Source: Adineta ricciae (lineage: Eukaryota; Rotifera; Eurotatoria; Adinetida; Adinetidae). Taken from it: a DNA stretch of 64,000 nt. Made by a program: the position numbers and the translations under genes. Positions 22,029 through 34,040 of the stretch are shown in pieces (within the stretch, counting starts at the first letter, position 1; the number at the start of each line of letters is the position of its first letter). The DNA lies in contig CAJNOJ010000055.1 of NCBI GenBank assembly GCA_905250025.1, positions 372,001 through 436,000 of the forward strand, given 5' to 3'. The notes beneath the pieces were generated by a model. The model did no database searches. It saw only the letters and a list, made by a program, of their open reading frames with translations, and was not told the origin of the DNA.

Positions 22029-24410
22029 TTAATCATGCCATTGAGCACCCAAAGCGTAGGAAATGAACGAATAAGTATCCGATAATTCTTCGATTCGCTT
22101 CACAGTTGGCTTTCCCGCACCTAAACAAACTCTTTCGATGAAAATGATTTTTCTTATTCATACATTATTACCATGTCCTGCTCGAACGTCAATACGTATT
22201 ATCAATGGTCGTCCTAGACGGTTCATCGTTTCACTTAATTGATGTTGTAACTGCGCAATGTATTTAAATGAATGGCCTGGTACGACTCGATCGTCATGAT
22301 CAGCAGTTGTAATTAAAATTGCTGGATACGATTTGGGATTGTTCGGAATATTGTGTAATGGTGAAATCGACTTTACCCATTCGAATTCTTCCGGTACATC
22401 TGGATTGCCATATTCGCCACACCAGTAGTATCCTAAAATAGAAAGACAACTCATTTCTCTCGTTTTCCCCTATCCTATCGCCTACCAATAGTGAACTTAT
22501 GATATCGATATAGATCAAGTACGCCAACTTGTATCACAGTGCATCCGAACAGATCCGGTCGCATATTTGCGCAAGCAGCAACTGTCAATCCTCCGTTACT
22601 ACCACCCATAATCGAGACCTTCTCTGGTTGAGTGTACCCATTTGAAATGAGCCACTCCGTGCAAGCGCATAGATCTAAATATGTGTTTCGTTTCTTGGAT
22701 TTGTAACCATCTTTATGCCAGACTTCACCGTATTCAGCACCACCGCGCACGTTTGTGACAACGAAGACACCATCGAAATGATGAATCCAGAGTAGTGCAG
22801 TAATAGAGAAGAACGGTTTCGTTGGATTCGAAAATCCGCCATAGACGTAAATACTCGTCGGATTTTGTGCGTTTTTCTGCAAGTTTTTTCGGTGTACTAA
22901 AAACATTGGAACTTTGACAGGATGGGATGGATCCAATCCATTGGAATCAACAAAAACTTGTTCTGTCGTCATTGAATTGAGATCAACACCTTGAAACTCG
23001 ATTCGTTTGAATACATTTAATGATGCATCAAGTGAATCAGCAAGATTGCACATGTAAATTGTTGTTGGAGAAAGAAATGATTCCAGACGTACGAAGATTT
23101 CCGATTCGAATTGATCACCCCTACAGTAAATTTCGTAGTATCATGAATATACACGATATGTTTACATACCAAGCCGAGATATTTCCAATTGGCAAATCAA
23201 ACTTTCGCACCTGTCGTCCGCTTTCCATCTCGTATAAGTAAAGAATTGATTTCACATGCGAGAGATACCGAACGAGGAAATATTTGTCGTAAACACGTGT
23301 TACGTCTTCTAAGATATCAGTGCTACTTTCTTTGATGACTTCTTTGATTTCCTTTGTTTTCACATTGATCGTAATTAAGCGAAAATTATCGGCTTGAGCA
23401 TTTGTTCTCAAATAGAGTAAATCACCTTCGGACGTGACAAAATCATAAGCGAAATCCATATTCTCGATTAATTTGGTCCAATTTGGTTGTTCGACGATCG
23501 AGTCAGATTTTTTTGTCAACGGAAGGATCCAGAGTTGATTTTCGCGTAGTGTACCTTTCGATATACCGGCGATAAGGTATTGCCCATCATCAGAGGTGTT
23601 AATCGAAAAGAAATGTTCACTTAATTCATCGACACATCGAGCGATGCATACGTCTGATGACCGCGGCGTACCGAGACGGTGAAAATAAACTTCTTGAACG
23701 TCCGTACGTTTAACTTCGATACCAGCCTTAAACGAAAATGAATTTTTTGTCAGTCTGAGTACAGAATTATTTACTTCAGTTTGAGGCTCCTTTGAATCGT
23801 CAGCATCAAGAGCGCCGGCGTATGTGGAATAGAAGATGCCGCGATTATCGGCTGTCCAACGTAAGGACGCGAACTTTGTGCGAATAATGACGTCATCTAA
23901 CTTTTCACGTGATGCAACATCCATGAAATATACCGTTGACCAATCGGAACCCGCATCCGACACACTGTAACATAAAGTCTTTCCATCGAATGAAAAGTTA
24001 AGTGATTGAATAGCAACCGTTCCGTCTTTGGAGAACGTGTTTGGATCGAGAAAAACTTGACTTTCGTCCGTAGATTTCGATAAGGAATCTAATTCGTAAT
24101 AGACGTCTTGATTCTGCAGACCTGTATTCATAAAATAGTAATATTTGCCATTTGGCTGCTTAGATGGGCATGAAAATTTCGGAATGTTGAAAACTTCTTT
24201 CAAGTGTTCGAAGAATTTGTTTCGATAGGGAATCTTATTCAAATAATCTTGACTGATAGCATTTTGTTCCGAAACAAACTTTACAGTTTCATCAGAATCC
24301 GGATCTTCGAGCCAGCGATATGCATCGTTGACGCTGACTGTATTGTTCCCATACGAATCTACGACAGTCGTGTCACGTCGTATTGTTGGATAAGTGATAG
24401 TCGAGGACAT
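22029..24410 (-). CDS. PREP: Prolyl endopeptidase (family S9A)
   Basis: PREP is a cytosolic serine oligopeptidase that cleaves after proline in short peptides. The first inferred exon (about 23150-24410) carries the N-terminal segment (DAYRWLEDPDSDETVKFV) and most of the seven-bladed propeller. Later exons carry the alpha/beta-hydrolase domain with the nucleophile in GGSNGGL, the aspartate in ADHDDRVVPGHSFKY and the histidine in RAGHG, all three present. RGGAEYGEVWHKDG is also typical. Length is about 710 aa, as in the family. The stop is at 22029-22031. The sequence GTTTCAG immediately precedes the ATG, so the leader is almost certainly removed by splicing, cis or trans. PIGT ends about 220 bp upstream on the same strand. 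Confidence 0.95.
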
Positions 24411-24630
24411 CTGAAACGGAAATGAAATATGATTTCGAAAGAAATAAGTGCAGCAAGACTGATCAAAGCATATTTTGAAGACAATTTATTGCGTCAGATG
24501 AGTTCACGTAAAAAAAGAAGCAGAGCGAGTGTCATCGAAGTCTTTCATAGAATAAAAGACAACGATTCTATCACTTTAGATAAATATGTATGTACAAGAA
24601 AGAAGGAGCATATTTGAACACTCAACGTTC

Positions 24631-26874
24631 TTATTCAGTATGCTCGTGTTGTTGTTTTTGTGATGTTCGCTTGAAAAGACGTTGTGCAAGAGCACGACGA
24701 GAAGCCATGAGACGAACTCGTAAATCTTGCAAACGTTGCCGAAGTGGAGTTTGAGCACGTTTTGGACCGAAGCAAAATTCTTTGGTAGTTAAATTGTGTA
24801 AACCACCGAAAGCGAGAGCAACGGCTGTACATCCCAAACAGATAACGTTGAACGGCATACTAAAGTCTGGTGTTGGAAGATTTACTAGTAAAGATTCGGA
24901 GTACAAGCGGACAAAGCCATCGGACGATGATGAAAGACTTTGATTCAAAGAAAATGAATTCAACGATCGAAGAATGTAGTTTGATTTAGAAGGGAGAAGA
25001 GTGGAAATCACAGCACTTGGAATATAAAATCCATGATTGGGATCCGGTGGGAACTCGTTCCATTTAAGAAAAGCCATTTCGAATTCGAAACTAATTACTA
25101 TTGATTGATCCGTTTTGATCACTATTTCTAATTGATAAGATCTTTCGCGATCTTTACCTGGAGTGTATGATATATAATCTGCCGAAAAGCAAAGCAAAAC
25201 AAAACAAAAAATCGGTGAGCACGATAGAAATCAGATGAGTTTACCTGGTTTGATTTCGATTGTGTCATCGTCGAGAGTTGTTATTTTGAGCGTGTGAAGA
25301 AACACACGAAAATACCAAGGAATTTGTTCAAAATAGAGTAGAGTTATCTGATTCTTATTTTGTTCTTCATTGATTTTTATCACAGTTTTAATACCACCAT
25401 CACGAACACCATAACCTAATCGATTCAATATCCTGTAAGATGCTTAGACTGTGGTTGATCCTCGTTCTCACCTGTGGCATACCGATGCACGACAATCGGA
25501 GGAGAAGAACTATCGGTATTTGATGTCGGTTGTTTGCTATGCGTACAGCTCATAGCGAAAGTTGTACTTTTCCGTTGGACGCTACCCAAATCATAGATGA
25601 CAATTGGTGTAGTTCCTTGTTTGATTGCATAATCTGGTTCGGGAGTGATGTTCAGTGAATGCGTCTAAAAGAAAAAAAAACCGTCGAACGAATTTATTGA
25701 CTGATTGTTTAACATACAGAGGATAATTGCAAATCAACATAAACATTCGTGAGCGAACTAAGTGGACACGATTGAGCAACATTCGATCCGAAAACAGAAC
25801 GAAATGTCCATTCTAAAAGCAGAGAATCCGATTAACAGAGTTTATCAGTCGTTCCACAAACCATTATAGTTCGGTTTTGATGTTGCTGTATTGACCACGA
25901 TCGCTAACGCCATGGACAACTCCAGCTGAGTAGATGTACATGCAGTATCCTACGAGAGAAGCAACGATGAAATTTTGTAATTTGACCGAGATGATCAAAT
26001 TCTTACAGCACATATTTGTCGAAAATCCATTCGAAGTGAATGATAATCACTATTATATAGTTTCGGAGCATTGTCAAGTAATCCTGCAAGACCCTTATGA
26101 TTCGAACCACCAGCAACGCAAGGTAATAGCTTTTTCCATGGCGTTAGATTTTCTACAAAGAAAAGTCAATCAGACTCATTTCCATTGCTCGATCGAAAAG
26201 TACCAACCAGTACAAACGATTTCTCGTGGCAAAGCTGCGTATCGAAGAAGCGAATTATCTAAATTAGCACCGTTTGATTTCGGTAGTGTTGATTGAGGTC
26301 GAAAGGAATAGTACGGTGAACTCGAACTAACATTCGAAGCGACGAAATTAAGTGAAGCACATAACAAACCACCTAATTCATGTGCGAATGAAGTCCAGCG
26401 AGACGCCACACTAAACAGAGATCAAAATTCGTCATCTAAACATCGAATGAATACGAAAGTCGTACTCTCTCTGTTCATCTGGCTTGAACCATGCCCAAAC
26501 TTCTGCTCCTGGCGGCGCACCGACGATCGGCATGCCCCATCGGTCATATCTCCATAGGCCTTGTGTTAACGAAACATGGAATTCACTAACACCATTAGAA
26601 CGAACGATATCAGCGATAACTTTTGGAAAAAGATGATAATGATGAACTACGCAGAAGAAATAACGATCAAATAAGTTCGATTTCGAATAGATTTACCAAT
26701 ATTAGATTTGAGAATGTCGGGCGAGGCAACAGTTGTGAATAGAAGATTAAAGTATGTGTGGCCACTAACTAATGGACGGATGTACAGTTCTTCCTTGTAA
26801 ACATCTTCATTCGTTGAACAACAATGAATAAGAAGAACGAGAATGAGGCAAGATTTCAACTTTGTTGAAAACAT
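24631..26874 (-). CDS. PIGT: GPI transamidase component PIG-T
   Basis: PIG-T is an ER membrane subunit of the GPI transamidase that attaches GPI anchors to proteins. About nine short exons are visible. They include a signal peptide (MFSTKLKSCLILVLLIHCCS) followed by EELYIRPLVSGHTYF, then GLLCASLNFV, LRYAALPREIVCTGW, IPWYFRVFLHTL, FLKWNEFPPDPNHGFYIPSA and LLVNLPTPDFSMPFNVICL. The last is the highly conserved segment leading into the C-terminal membrane helix, and the gene ends in a basic cytosolic tail. The order and motifs match human PIGT throughout. The start at 26874 lies two bases after an acceptor-like ATTTCAG. Confidence 0.95.
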
Positions 26875-27106
26875 TTCTGAAATGAAAATACTTTCAAAAA
26901 AATGTGTCGCTTGAATATATTTGATTTTTATTTAGTTCTACAATGAAGAGAAGAAAACACACAACAACTTCACTAATTTAGGACATGTAACCGAGCGTAT
27001 AGAAAGAAAAAATTGTCGGGGCCACAAATAAAAGAAAAAGAGGCAAGTCGACGTCGTAAATGAATTGTAGTGTTGTGATGATTCATCTTCCTCTCTTTCT
27101 ATTTGT

Positions 27107-27928
27107 TTATTTCTTCCATGTACCTAAAATAAAATGCGCATACAACAACGTTAGTATGAAGAGAATAACAATCGTCGAGCGGAGACTAACCGGTTTCATA
27201 ATCCCATTTGGACGCTAGTCCAGTCATAGGACCTTGACGAGCAGCAATATGAAATTCCAGTTGGCGTTTTAACTTCTCGTCTGTCATACTATCTGGCTTA
27301 TCAAAACGGTAACCTAGAAACGTGCAAAGTTCCCATCAAGATCATGTAAAGCAATCGATTAAATGTAAAAGATACGCACAAATACGCCGCCATCCATCGT
27401 AAGCGAAAGTCAAACCGGCAATTCCAATAAGTGTCCATCCGATCGCCCATTTCCACACACCGCTTGGCGCACTAAATTCTTCGAATGTTTGCCGGAAACT
27501 AGCACGATATACTTAAATAAACAGAGTGTATCTTAATTGTGAAAGCAATCATGTTGTCATTAATTACATCGTTTCTTCTCGTCGACGGATAATTGTTTCC
27601 AGTCACCTTGTTCTTTCTTTCGTAATGCAGTTATCTCAGCAGTATCTGCTTCCCAACGAATACTTGGACAAGGAAACATGACCAAATCAAAATATTCGGG
27701 TTTACCCTTCAAACCATATCCAACTATTTCACGATTGCCAATACGCGGATGCATACGCATGCGGTCGGCATCCAATGGTGGTGGCGCTTTGCGATTATCT
27801 AAAACAATGGAACCGCTCTGGGTAACACCAGTACTTGATGCTGTTGAAGCTTCAGCTCGACATTGGTGTTGCAAAAAAGTAGCTAGTTGCGGTTGAGTTA
27901 TTTTGACTTGGCGTAGAAAATTACTCAT
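27107..27928 (-). CDS. COX4: Cytochrome c oxidase subunit 4
   Basis: This is a nuclear-encoded single-pass subunit of mitochondrial complex IV. The ATG at 27928 (MSNFLRQVKITQPQL) opens a presequence-bearing exon ending near LSVDEKKRC. Further short exons give YRASFRQTFEEF, the membrane helix (WKWAIGWTLIGIAGLTFAYDGW) and the C-terminus (GLASKWDYETGTWKK). The motifs IGNREIVGYG and LSVDEK plus the terminal WDYE..WKK identify COX4. An in-frame upstream ATG at about 28036 is less likely because it adds a non-conserved hydrophobic extension. It is first in the minus-strand series leading to PIGT, PREP and TYW2. Confidence 0.92.
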
Positions 27929-29293
27929 TCTTGGTTGTCTTGAAATTGAATTTTTATCTAGAGTTTTCGAAATGTATAAACAACAATTTGAAAGACGAAT
28001 AGGAGAGCAAATAAACAATAATAACGGCAACGACACTCAGTGCAATGAGTGTATACGACCTCCAACTTTTATTGGCCAATTTCTATCGACGAATCAAGCA
28101 GTACAAATATACCTCTTTCATCCAAAAAATGTATATATTTGTTGTAATTTACAGCACTATTCAAGAAGGAGAACGAAATACGTAGTCTTTAAGACGGCAT
28201 CGATCAGTTGAAGTATGGAATTTCGCTGATGATGGCAACGATCCTGTGATTTTCGTTTTTCTTGCGATAATTGTGTCACGTGTAGCAGACGGATGTCGGC
28301 ATGAGATCATTCATTCGATATACTTTCTATTACTTTCGCTCAGAACAACTCGTAGTGAACTCATATTAAATGAAAAATCGATAGAAAAATTTTTAAATAG
28401 CAAACGAAAACTTAAAACCAGTAGAATTTCACGATCGCAGTCACTGTTGGTGTATGTATTGATCTTACACATTCGAAAAAGATGAATCTGATCAATTGCG
28501 TTCAACACCTGTATAAGTGAACACGAGTTTTTCGACACAAAGTATCATTTCCATGAAACGATATACTCCGAAGTCATCTAACATCATAGATACCCTCACC
28601 CGCAAAAGCAGAGAATTAGACTAAGATTTTTCTTTCATTTCTTATTGAAGTTAATCTCGAAAGTCCTTCGAGAGAACAAAACAGATGAAAACATCGTATA
28701 ACTGCAATTATAATTGGAATAAAGTCCAGCCGAAATGGTGCGGTCGTAAACGATCGTTAACACGCACTAACATTTACAGCTCTACACAAGAATTGCATTC
28801 AATGCACTTAATCGTAGATACTACATATAGGTATGATTTTTAATTTTATTTCAATTTCTTTCAATGCATTCAGTTACAACTACGAGACATTTCAATCGTC
28901 ATTTTTTCATCTCCATCTACGCTCGTCTCGATTATGAAAAAAAAGCATAACACCTAAATTTTCCACTGGCTGATTGTGTCAACCAATCAAATGGCATGAC
29001 TTAGCCTTTAAGAAAAATTCCATTAGAAGTTTTTTTAAGACACGTCTTCTTGAGCTTCAGCGTGGAAAAACTTGTCTTGTCGTGAATAAATATTTCACAA
29101 ATTGAAATATTTGTTTCTTCTGTTTTTCTCATTCCTTCGAAATAACACGAAGGCAATATTTGAGTCATAGTTCTTTTTTTTTCATTTCATTCTCTCTAAC
29201 TCATTCATCCGAAAAGGAAGAAAAGGTACGTGGATAGTTAAACATTTCCTGACTAATGCTAACTTTGAACGTCTTCTCTTTTAGAAAATCATT
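27929..29293. other. Divergent intergenic region
   Basis: This is 1.36 kb between COX4 (-) and TMEM87 (+). Two CCAAT-type sequences occur near 28981-28990. A GTACGT..TTTTAG segment at about 29225-29285 looks like a 5'-UTR intron of TMEM87. Several short open frames on both strands have no splice support. Confidence 0.45.
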
Positions 29294-31392
29294 ATGAAAT
29301 TAAGTTTGCTGATTTCTCTGCTGATCTGTTGCTATATCAAATATACGTCAACGACTCTTGTTGATGGCATAGTCACATTATCATGGACACGTGCTGGCAC
29401 ATCTCCTGTCGTCGATCGTTTTCTCTCGAGTGATACTCTTATTTCATTGCACCTTTTGTGTCGCGAGCAGTCCACAAATACCAATCAGACCCAAGCACAG
29501 ATCAGAAAAAGTTTGAACAAAAACTATGATAAAACCAAGATTCTAATACGTGGCAAAATCGGTCGCATTGTTGGCTGTCTGCCATTACAATCGGAATCGT
29601 TCCTCACAGCAGGCAAAACATCATCTAAAGATGGAGTCGATGCTACTTCGATGTTCCAAAGGATCTACGAAAATTTATGGAGTGAAATGGAAATTCGCAA
29701 CTTTGTTATGGAGCCAGCTTTATGTGAATATGACGGCGAATTGTCCGTTGATGATTATACACCTATGACTGGACCGAAAATTTCGCCGGAAAAAGCGTTC
29801 GAAATGAGACAAAAGCTTCTCGCGCAACAACAGCAAGATCAACCGAGTAAAACTGGTTTTCAGAAATCTTGTTCTTTTTTCTATTTTAATTTTTCTTTTC
29901 AAGATAAAATAGTGCGTCGTGCTGATGACACAAGTAAAGAGGGGAAGAAAAGTCCGTTGGCATCAGCTTTAAGTAAACAAACCGACAAAAAGTTACGAAC
30001 ATGGGGAGATGGATATTACTTCATCGAAATCGATGAACCAAACTTTCCTGATGGCAACGTTCCTGGGCTTGACATCGATGTAATTGTAGAGATGAAGAAC
30101 CGTCATGGTGGCTATATAACTGCAGATGAATATCCAGCGCTAGTTTTCTACGGTGTCATGTGCGGTATTTATGGATTATTTGCTATACTCTGGTGTGTCT
30201 GGTGTGCATTCTATTGGAAAGAACTACTTAAAATACAGTTCTGGATAGCCGGTGTGATTCTCCTGGGTATCATTGAAAAATCAGCGTTTATTGCTGAATA
30301 TGACATTGTTAACCGACAAGGGTAAGTACGAACAATTCCAACTCAAATACTTTCATCGTTGTTCTGTTTCTCTTCTAGATATAAAGTTCACGTCGCTATC
30401 GTAACAGCTGAAGTTCTTTCGTGTTTAAAACGCACTGTCTCACGTATGTTGGTTATCATTGTTGCACTTGGTTATGGCATTGTTAAACCACGTCTTGGTC
30501 CTCTAAAACAAAAAGTTTTTGGCATGGGTTTACTTTATTTCGGCATTGCAACAACTGAAGCCATCCTTCGTATTAATACGAAAAATGACGAAGCAAACAA
30601 TAAAGTGGTTATTTCACGTATTCCATTAGCTGTTATTGATGCAACTATTTACTATTGGATATTTACAAGTTTGGTTGCAACGACGCGAACGTTGCGTTTA
30701 AGAAAAAATATTGTCAAATTGAATGTTTATCGACATTTCACTAACACGTTAATCTTCGCAATTGTTGCCAGTTTGTTATTTATGATCTGGTCGCTGAAGT
30801 CACATTTCTTTACGGGTTGTGTCAAAAATTGGCGAGAATTTTGGGTAAGGAATTGAAAAAACACTCTTTATGGATGTGACTAACTACGAATGAATATCTT
30901 TCAGGTTGATGACGCATTTTGGCATATTCTGTTTTCATTGATTCTTCTTGTAATCATGTTCTTATTCCGGCCATCAAATAACAACCAACGGTATGCCTTC
31001 GTTCCTTTACTTGATCAATCGGATAATGATGACGATGAATTTGGTGATGAAGACGAAGAAAAAGGTGGTAGGTTAAATACTTTTCAATCTGTTTTTTTTC
31101 TTCTTGATATCACTTTTCTCTTTCAGAATCAGCAGTTTTTGATTCCATCACCATGCGTAAAGCATCAAGTGTGGAAAATGGTGCTGCGCCGAAAACAAAA
31201 AAACAACAACAAGCATTATTAAACCGTGAAGCCAATGTATCGGGTGGTGCCACTGGTAACGGCGCCGTTGAAGACGCTTTAACATGGGTTGAAGATAATA
31301 TTCCGACGTCGATGGCTGATCAAGCCTTGCAAGCATTAGATAGCGAAGACGAAATCGTCAATACAAAATTAGAACGATCGAAAATGCAATAA
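29294..31392 (+). CDS. TMEM87: TMEM87-family seven-transmembrane protein
   Basis: TMEM87 proteins are Golgi seven-helix proteins related to GPR107/Wntless and implicated in endosome-to-Golgi traffic. A signal peptide ([15 protein letters not shown]) is followed by a luminal beta-rich domain, then helices including [20 protein letters not shown] and a cytosolic tail. The tail is diagnostic: [17 protein letters not shown], an acidic run, [20 protein letters not shown] and LERSKMQ at the end parallel human TMEM87A/B. About six exons are inferred. One intron (29847-29903, 57 bp) is free of stops and divisible by three, so its retention would add 19 residues without breaking the frame. A 5'-UTR intron is likely just before the ATG. 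Confidence 0.92.
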
Positions 31393-31742
31393 ACATTTTC
31401 GGCACTGGTTCCAAATTGCACAATGACATTCAAGACTAATATACATAGACATATATATTTATTTTTTTTCGCGTTCGTTGCTTGTTTTCTTCAAAATCAT
31501 TCTTATTTACTCGTCGCACACATATATACCGCTCACTGACAATTGGTGTGTATAGACATCCTACTAACTTGTGTTTTCTTTCAATTTCTCATCCTCAAGC
31601 TGCTTATGAGTTTTATGACAATTTTCTTTCTTTCATTTTGTTCATTTACGAGCGAAATCCATCGTAATACAATTGTTTCAATTCCACTTGACTATGCCGC
31701 TATGTCGGTGAGGTTTTTATTCGTATTAACAAAACACGAAGT
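31393..31742. other. Convergent 3' region
   Basis: This lies between the TMEM87 stop and the stop of the next minus-strand gene. It is T-rich with no recognisable feature. Confidence 0.5.
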
Positions 31743-32411
31743 TTATTTGAACATTTTCTTGAATTTGTCTGCCCATGCTTGTACAGTGTCTTCAGTTGAT
31801 TGAACTTTCTTCTCTTTTGCTGTGGCATCGTATGTGAAATCATATTTTGGTGCTGAAGAAGATTGTTTTCCATCGGCTAAACGCTCCTTCCCCTTGTCTT
31901 TCGACGACGAAGGCATCAAGAGACCTATTACATTAGAAAATGCTTCTAATGGATTGGCACCAACTTTTGTATTGAATACACCAGCAGCAGCTAATAATCT
32001 CACTAATTCAAACAATTTCGTACGAATTTCATTGTCAGCCAGCATGGCAAGACCTGTGAACAACGGAAAAGCAAGATATTGAGGATGAAAAGCGAATCAT
32101 AGGCGTATACTTGGCTGCTTGGTAGGATTTTTCAAATCAATGTAACCTTTTCGGCTCATTGTTTCAATTAAGTCTTGTACTGCATGCATAATCTTCGGAT
32201 CCTTTTTGATTGCTTGGAGAAGTGCCATTGCTTTCGGATTTTTTGATAGTTCGTCCATCATTTGTTGCATATTCGGAAAGTTATGACAGACTGGAGTTAA
32301 CGATAATGGTCGAATCAGAGTCATCGGCGTACGCGGAAGAGATGTTCGTAAGACTTGGCCGATAAGAGGAGACAATGTGTAAGCAATTCGACGAGCAGCA
32401 AAGGCGAGCAT
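31743..32411 (-). CDS. Uncharacterised 203-aa protein with probable mitochondrial presequence
   Basis: Two inferred exons (32111-32411 and 31743-32053) join in frame to 203 aa. The first 45 residues are rich in Arg, Ser, Thr and Leu with no acidic residue (MLAFAARRIAYTLSPLIG..), typical of a mitochondrial presequence. A helical segment follows (MQQMMDELSKNPKAMALLQA, KDPKIMHAVQDLIETM) with the NP/DP-spaced short helices seen in STI1-like repeats. The second exon gives another helix-rich region and a Lys-rich C-terminus ending WADKFKKMFK. I do not recognise an orthologue; the STI1 resemblance is only suggestive. The ATG directly follows an acceptor-like ATTTTCAAG. Confidence 0.65.
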
Positions 32412-32592
32412 CTTGAAAATAGAACTGTTTATATGATGATGATGAAATGAGAATTGGGAATCTCAATCGCACATGAAATGATTTGTCAGATCCATAGAAC
32501 GATCGAAGAAAATGACGATAGATATCGCTAGCTACCTTTTATTAGACCGAAAAAATCACAAGACAATTATAGTAAATATATAATTATCGACA

Positions 32593-33657
32593 TTAATTGA
32601 GTTTCTTGTTTTCAGGTGCTGGTGACGGTTTTCTTATGTACTCTTTATATGTACCAAACAATCGATCGAAATCAATTAATGGTACACCATAGTTACATTC
32701 GAAGAAAGCATGATGAAGGTAATGAAAATCTGCGCCACCGGCTGGATCATCGAAACCATCATGACCACCTATTGGCGCGATGTCAGCATGAAATTTAGCA
32801 TAGAGAAAATGCAGTGGATGACATGCGAAAAGTAATGGAAAATATGCACAGGTATAATAAACAAAATGCTCAACTGGATGCATCGACAAACCAGCCCATG
32901 GACCCGGATTGCGACTGCGATGATGAAGACTATGAAAATGACGATAGAGAAATGCACCAACATCGCCTTGTTGTAAGCCATTACTAACCGACCACCATGG
33001 ATGCATCAATCGATGAACCTATAAGACAATGTACTCTATCTGAGAAGATTCAATATGCGAATTAGTTTCATATACCCAATAGAAATGAAGTTCTCTCCAG
33101 AAAGTGACTGCTAATAGAATGAAAATTGAAAACAATGGCCGAGACCAAAAGTCGTTGTAGTACGGTAGTCGACCACTGGCCCACAGCCACATAAAAACAC
33201 ATTGAACCAATGCTGATTGTAACCATCCGAGAGTGGTGTATGTGACTTCGCGAAGTAGATTATTCTGATCTTTTTGTTCATATTGATTGGTAGGATTATA
33301 TTTCTTTTCTTTTAATGGCCCTTGTGCATACGGACTCGTTCGTGAATATGTTATCCAATGCCAGAATGAATAGAGAGTAAACTCACAGGCTAAATTGTAA
33401 AGAAAAACTCGACAGACCCATTTCCAATGCCACTGATGTGCGTCAGGAAATGTCATAGGGAATATCCACAACCAACAGAGCAATGCCGCACTGAAATCTA
33501 ATACATGAGCTAAATGACACCAAATTAGATAATCAAACGCTTTTCGTTGCCAATAGGACCATTGTGAATACGTTTTAAATATAAGTGGAGTCGAGTAATT
33601 CTTTTCACCATGGTGTAATCGATGAATTCCAACGATATTCCGTATGCCAAATGTCAT
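32593..33657 (-). CDS. Fatty-acid-hydroxylase / sterol-desaturase superfamily membrane protein
   Basis: Two clear exons (about 33067-33657 and 32593-33009) are joined across a 57-58 bp intron at WVHRLMHPWW. The three His clusters of the di-iron hydroxylase superfamily are present: HRLMH, HSLHH and HYLHH, with RNPGPWAGLSMHPVEH between. Several hydrophobic helices precede and separate them. Together these indicate an ER membrane oxygenase acting on a lipid or sterol; the substrate cannot be told. An additional N-terminal HRLHHGEKN cluster is present. The start is uncertain: ATG at 33657 is the first in frame, but a small upstream exon beginning ATG at 34040 (MYSYVRDRVHYSSS) with a GTACGT donor may belong to it, across a 300-bp or longer intron. 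Confidence 0.8.
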
Positions 33658-34040
33658 TGTATCCAAAAACGAAATCTCACGCCTTCAAAGGGACGCTTAC
33701 TCAACTTATACTCTATTCTTATCAGTTATAAACGATTATGGAGATAGCAGACTCATCACATGCATTAGCAAAATTTCTACTTTATTTTCGAAAAGTAAAA
33801 CCTATGTTACATCGTTGTCATCGACTGTTTTTCACGTAGAAAAATCTGGCGATTCGTTCAGATATCTTATGTCAATACGAGAGTTATAAAGAAAGTAGAA
33901 AACGTTCTATGTCATTCAGTGCACGATTTTTTAATGCTGCAACACAGAAATAATCAACAAAAAGATAACAAATGAAGATAAATACGTACCAGGTTTTGAG
34001 AAGAAGAGTAGTGCACACGATCACGTACGTAACTGTACAT

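Noticed and set aside
28036-28036. Upstream ATG extending COX4 by 36 residues
   Set aside because: The added sequence is hydrophobic and not conserved; the ATG at 27928 gives a normal presequence.
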